Assembly (NCBI GenBank): GCA_024400895.1
Contig: JAKSMA010000094.1
Location: 1-8,679 of the forward strand
Source of the DNA: Muribaculaceae bacterium
GTDB lineage: Bacteria > Bacteroidota > Bacteroidia > Bacteroidales > Muribaculaceae
Direction of reading: 5' to 3'
DNA length: 8,679 bases
Positions 7,804-8,679 of this stretch are shown here, in pieces. Numbering within the stretch: position 1 is the first letter of the stretch; each line of letters starts with the position of its first letter. The notes under the pieces were generated by a model that saw nothing but the letters and a program-made list of their open reading frames with translations, made no database searches and was not told the origin of the DNA. The translations under genes and the position numbers were made by a program.

Positions 7804-7846
7804 AAATCGGGATTGCCTATAAAACGGCAGTCCCGATTTTCTTCTT
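7804..7846 (+). terminator. Intrinsic terminator of ino1
   Basis: A 14-bp stem (7804-7817 with 7826-7839, AAATCGGGATTGCC against GGCAGTCCCGATTT, one G-U pair) encloses an 8-nt loop. It is followed by TTTTCTTCTT. It lies about 48 bp after the ino1 stop. On the minus strand it is also preceded by A-rich sequence, so it might work in both directions. Confidence 0.92.
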
Positions 7847-7879
7847 GTCAAACTTCTCGCAATGTTGATGTACAATAAT

Positions 7880-8020
7880 ATGAAGAAACATCTTAAATAC
7901 TTTGGATATATTGGAATAGTCTTATTGATATTATTCCTCCTCTTTATTGCACTTTGTATCTGGGTTGAACTAAATCCAGTAACGGATTGTGATAGTTGCC
8001 TCAATAGTGCAACACCTTAA
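7880..8020 (+). CDS. Small single-span membrane protein, 46 residues, function unknown
   Basis: I do not recognise this gene; nothing in the sequence gives a function. The frame begins MKKHLKYFGY and has one strongly hydrophobic segment at about residues 9-28, rich in Ile, Leu and Phe. It then has a short polar tail with a CDSC (CxxC) motif at 37-40 and ends SATP. The positive-inside rule predicts a cytosolic N-terminus and a periplasmic tail, where CxxC could bind metal or take part in thiol exchange. Two in-frame ATGs at 7862 and 7868 could add six or four residues; the start at 7880 is favoured because MKK gives the usual basic N-terminus. It follows the ino1 terminator, and I see no clear promoter. 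Its TAA directly abuts the stop of the opposing pseudogene, so it may have been cut short by that insertion. A chance open frame cannot be excluded. Confidence 0.5.
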   Translation: MKKHLKYFGYIGIVLLILFLLFIALCIWVELNPVTDCDSCLNSATP

Positions 8021-8348
8021 TCATGCCATTCGTTCCCATTCGTCCTTGTTATAGCGGAGCCCGGTGTAGACATCGACAGCGAGTTTGAAATAGACGCAGG
8101 CACAGCCGCTGAAGAAGTAACGGTCAATCTCGTTGAAAGTGATGCGAGAGTCAAGGTAGATGCAGCGTTGTTCCAGCTTCGTACGCTCCTATATGAGCGC
8201 ACTCATAAACAGGCGGAACAACTCTCGCACGGTATCCAATGCATCCTCAAATCCTTCGAGACCGCAGACATGACAGAATGTAAAACGCACCTCTTTTGCG
8301 AGTCGGTTCATTGATGCCAATTCTTCAAAGAATGCGATAGTTCTTGAT
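8021..8348 (-). pseudogene. Remnant of an unidentified mobile-element gene with an internal amber stop
   Basis: One minus-strand frame reads like protein from about 8340 to TGA at 8021-8023, broken only by an in-frame TAG at 8189-8191. From the ATG at 8311 the first part is 40 residues (MNRLAKEVRF to LFMSALI), including CHVC at 13-16. After the TAG another 55 residues follow (ERTKLEQRCIYLDSR to KDEWERMA), including IDRYFFSGCACVYFKL. There is no frameshift, so one substitution explains the break. I do not recognise the family; amphipathic helices are the only visible trait. The frame is joined at its 5' side to a truncated ClpP-like gene in another phase, which marks a deletion or recombination joint. 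Its stop touches the stop of the small membrane protein gene from the other direction. It is probably dead, although readthrough is conceivable. Confidence 0.55.
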
Positions 8349-8477
8349 GAGGGAGTCAATGAGCACCGACACAAGCTTCTCGTTGTTCTGGGCGAGGATG
8401 TAGTCAACGTAGTCGCGGTCGAAGTCACAGCCTCCGACATAGCCTTTCAGGTGTAGGTTATATTTCTGTTTTGCCAT
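8325..8477 (-). pseudogene. 5' fragment of a ClpP-like serine protease gene (mobile-element type)
   Basis: From the ATG at 8477 the first 43 codons read MAKQKYNLHLKGYVGG, then DFDRDYVDYIL at 18-28 and VSVLIDSL at 36-43. This resembles the N-terminus of the ClpP/crotonase-fold proteases of Bacteroidetes prophages and integrative elements, where VLIDSL is normally followed by a GG turn and then the Ser active-site region. Here the sequence departs directly after DSL (position 8349) and meets a TGA seven codons later (8325-8327). The catalytic Ser and His and the rest of the fold are missing, so no protease activity is possible. The family call comes from remembered similarity of a short segment and is moderately certain; the truncation itself is clear if the call is right. 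Confidence 0.55.
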
Positions 8478-8542
8478 AGTATATCAAGTTATTATTGTGC
8501 ATATTTATTGACACCTCCAACAAGTAAGAAAGACTAAATTTA

Positions 8543-8574
8543 TTTGCTATTTGAGAATTGTTTTCGTAACTTTG
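8543..8574 (+). promoter_or_regulatory. Promoter of the tRNA-Gly fragment
   Basis: TTTG at 8543-8546 and TAACTTTG at 8567-8574, spaced 20 bp apart, match the Bacteroidetes -33/-7 consensus on both elements. It is the best promoter in the window. Transcription should start near 8582, about 13 nt upstream of the tRNA 5' end. Confidence 0.8.
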
Positions 8575-8594
8575 CACTAACAGAACAGACAAAT

Positions 8595-8631
8595 GCGGGT
8601 GTAGCTCAGCGGTAGAGCGTCAGTTTCCCAA
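8595..8631 (+). tRNA. tRNA-Gly(CCC), 5' half only
   Basis: The acceptor 5' strand GCGGGTG (8595-8601) is followed by TA and a D-stem GCTC/GAGC (8604-8607 with 8615-8618) around the loop AGCGGTA. The anticodon 5' stem TCAGT (8620-8624) and a complete seven-base loop TTCCCAA (8625-8631) come next, with anticodon CCC. The 3' stem should read ACTGA, but the sequence continues GAAAATAAG. No variable loop, T-arm (GGTTCGA type) or acceptor 3' strand occurs in the remaining 48 bases. It cannot form a tRNA from this window alone. Either the 3' half was replaced by an integrated element or deletion, or it lies beyond an intron. Confidence 0.8.
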
Positions 8632-8679
8632 GAAAATAAGTTCTTTTTAGGGTTTTGGCTATCGCAAAAAGTGTAAAAA
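8632..8679. other. Non-tRNA sequence joined to the tRNA half
   Basis: From 8632 the sequence is AT-rich and unrelated to a tRNA. It begins with a weak 5-bp hairpin (AAGAA 8630-8634 with TTCTT 8641-8645) followed by TTT. It could be the end of an integrated element or the 5' end of an intron. Too little is visible to choose. Confidence 0.4.

Noticed and set aside
8017..8202. Minus-strand frame of 61 codons in another phase
   Set aside because: Its Ser/Thr/Ala-rich low-complexity composition is typical of a shadow frame.
8021..8314. Plus-strand open frame antisense to the pseudogene
   Set aside because: It is codon-aligned with the minus frame, has no start codon near its beginning, and its Val/Glu/Asp-rich content is typical of a complement. 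The minus reading looks more like protein.
8513..8518. GGAGGT on the minus strand as a ribosome site for the ClpP-like fragment
   Set aside because: It is about 36 bp from the ATG, too far for ribosome binding, and Bacteroidetes rarely rely on such sites.

Overview
The window looks like a chromosomal segment of a Bacteroidales bacterium, probably Prevotellaceae. The protein families resemble that group, no gene has an obvious strong Shine-Dalgarno site, intergenic DNA is AT-rich, and four start regions carry the Bacteroidetes -7 promoter element TAnnTTTG. The species is not determined.

From left to right: positions 1-2957 hold a minus-strand exopolysaccharide unit. A two-membrane-segment Wzc/BY-kinase type chain-length tyrosine kinase is transcribed first. 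UDP-glucose 6-dehydrogenase (ugd) follows after an 87-bp gap that contains a hairpin, and runs off the left edge. The kinase ends in 14 consecutive Tyr-Gly dipeptides, encoded by a duplicated 42-bp unit. Positions 2958-3145 hold the kinase promoter and a palindrome. Positions 3146-3185 are the intrinsic terminator of valS, which occupies 3264-5957 on the minus strand and encodes a full-length valyl-tRNA synthetase. An AT-rich divergent region (5958-6448) separates valS from a plus-strand myo-inositol-1-phosphate synthase (6449-7756), the enzyme that feeds inositol phospholipid and sphingolipid synthesis in Bacteroidetes. That gene ends in a strong intrinsic terminator (7804-7846).

The right end, from about 7860, differs from the rest. 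It holds a 46-codon single-span membrane peptide gene. Its stop codon directly abuts the stop of a decayed minus-strand reading frame that has an internal amber codon. This frame is fused to the first 43 codons of a ClpP-like (phage or mobile-element type) protease. Beyond that, a well-formed promoter drives the 5' half of a tRNA-Gly(CCC), whose tRNA character stops exactly at the end of the anticodon loop. This pattern suggests a degraded mobile-element remnant next to a tRNA gene that was itself interrupted by an integrated element, an intron or a deletion. The cause lies outside the window.

The kinase and ugd plausibly act together: Ugd makes UDP-glucuronate for capsule or exopolysaccharide, and BY-kinases are known to phosphorylate Ugd in other bacteria. 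valS and ino1 are housekeeping or lipid genes in separate transcription units. The most unusual items are the Tyr-Gly tail, the half tRNA and the chimeric pseudogene.
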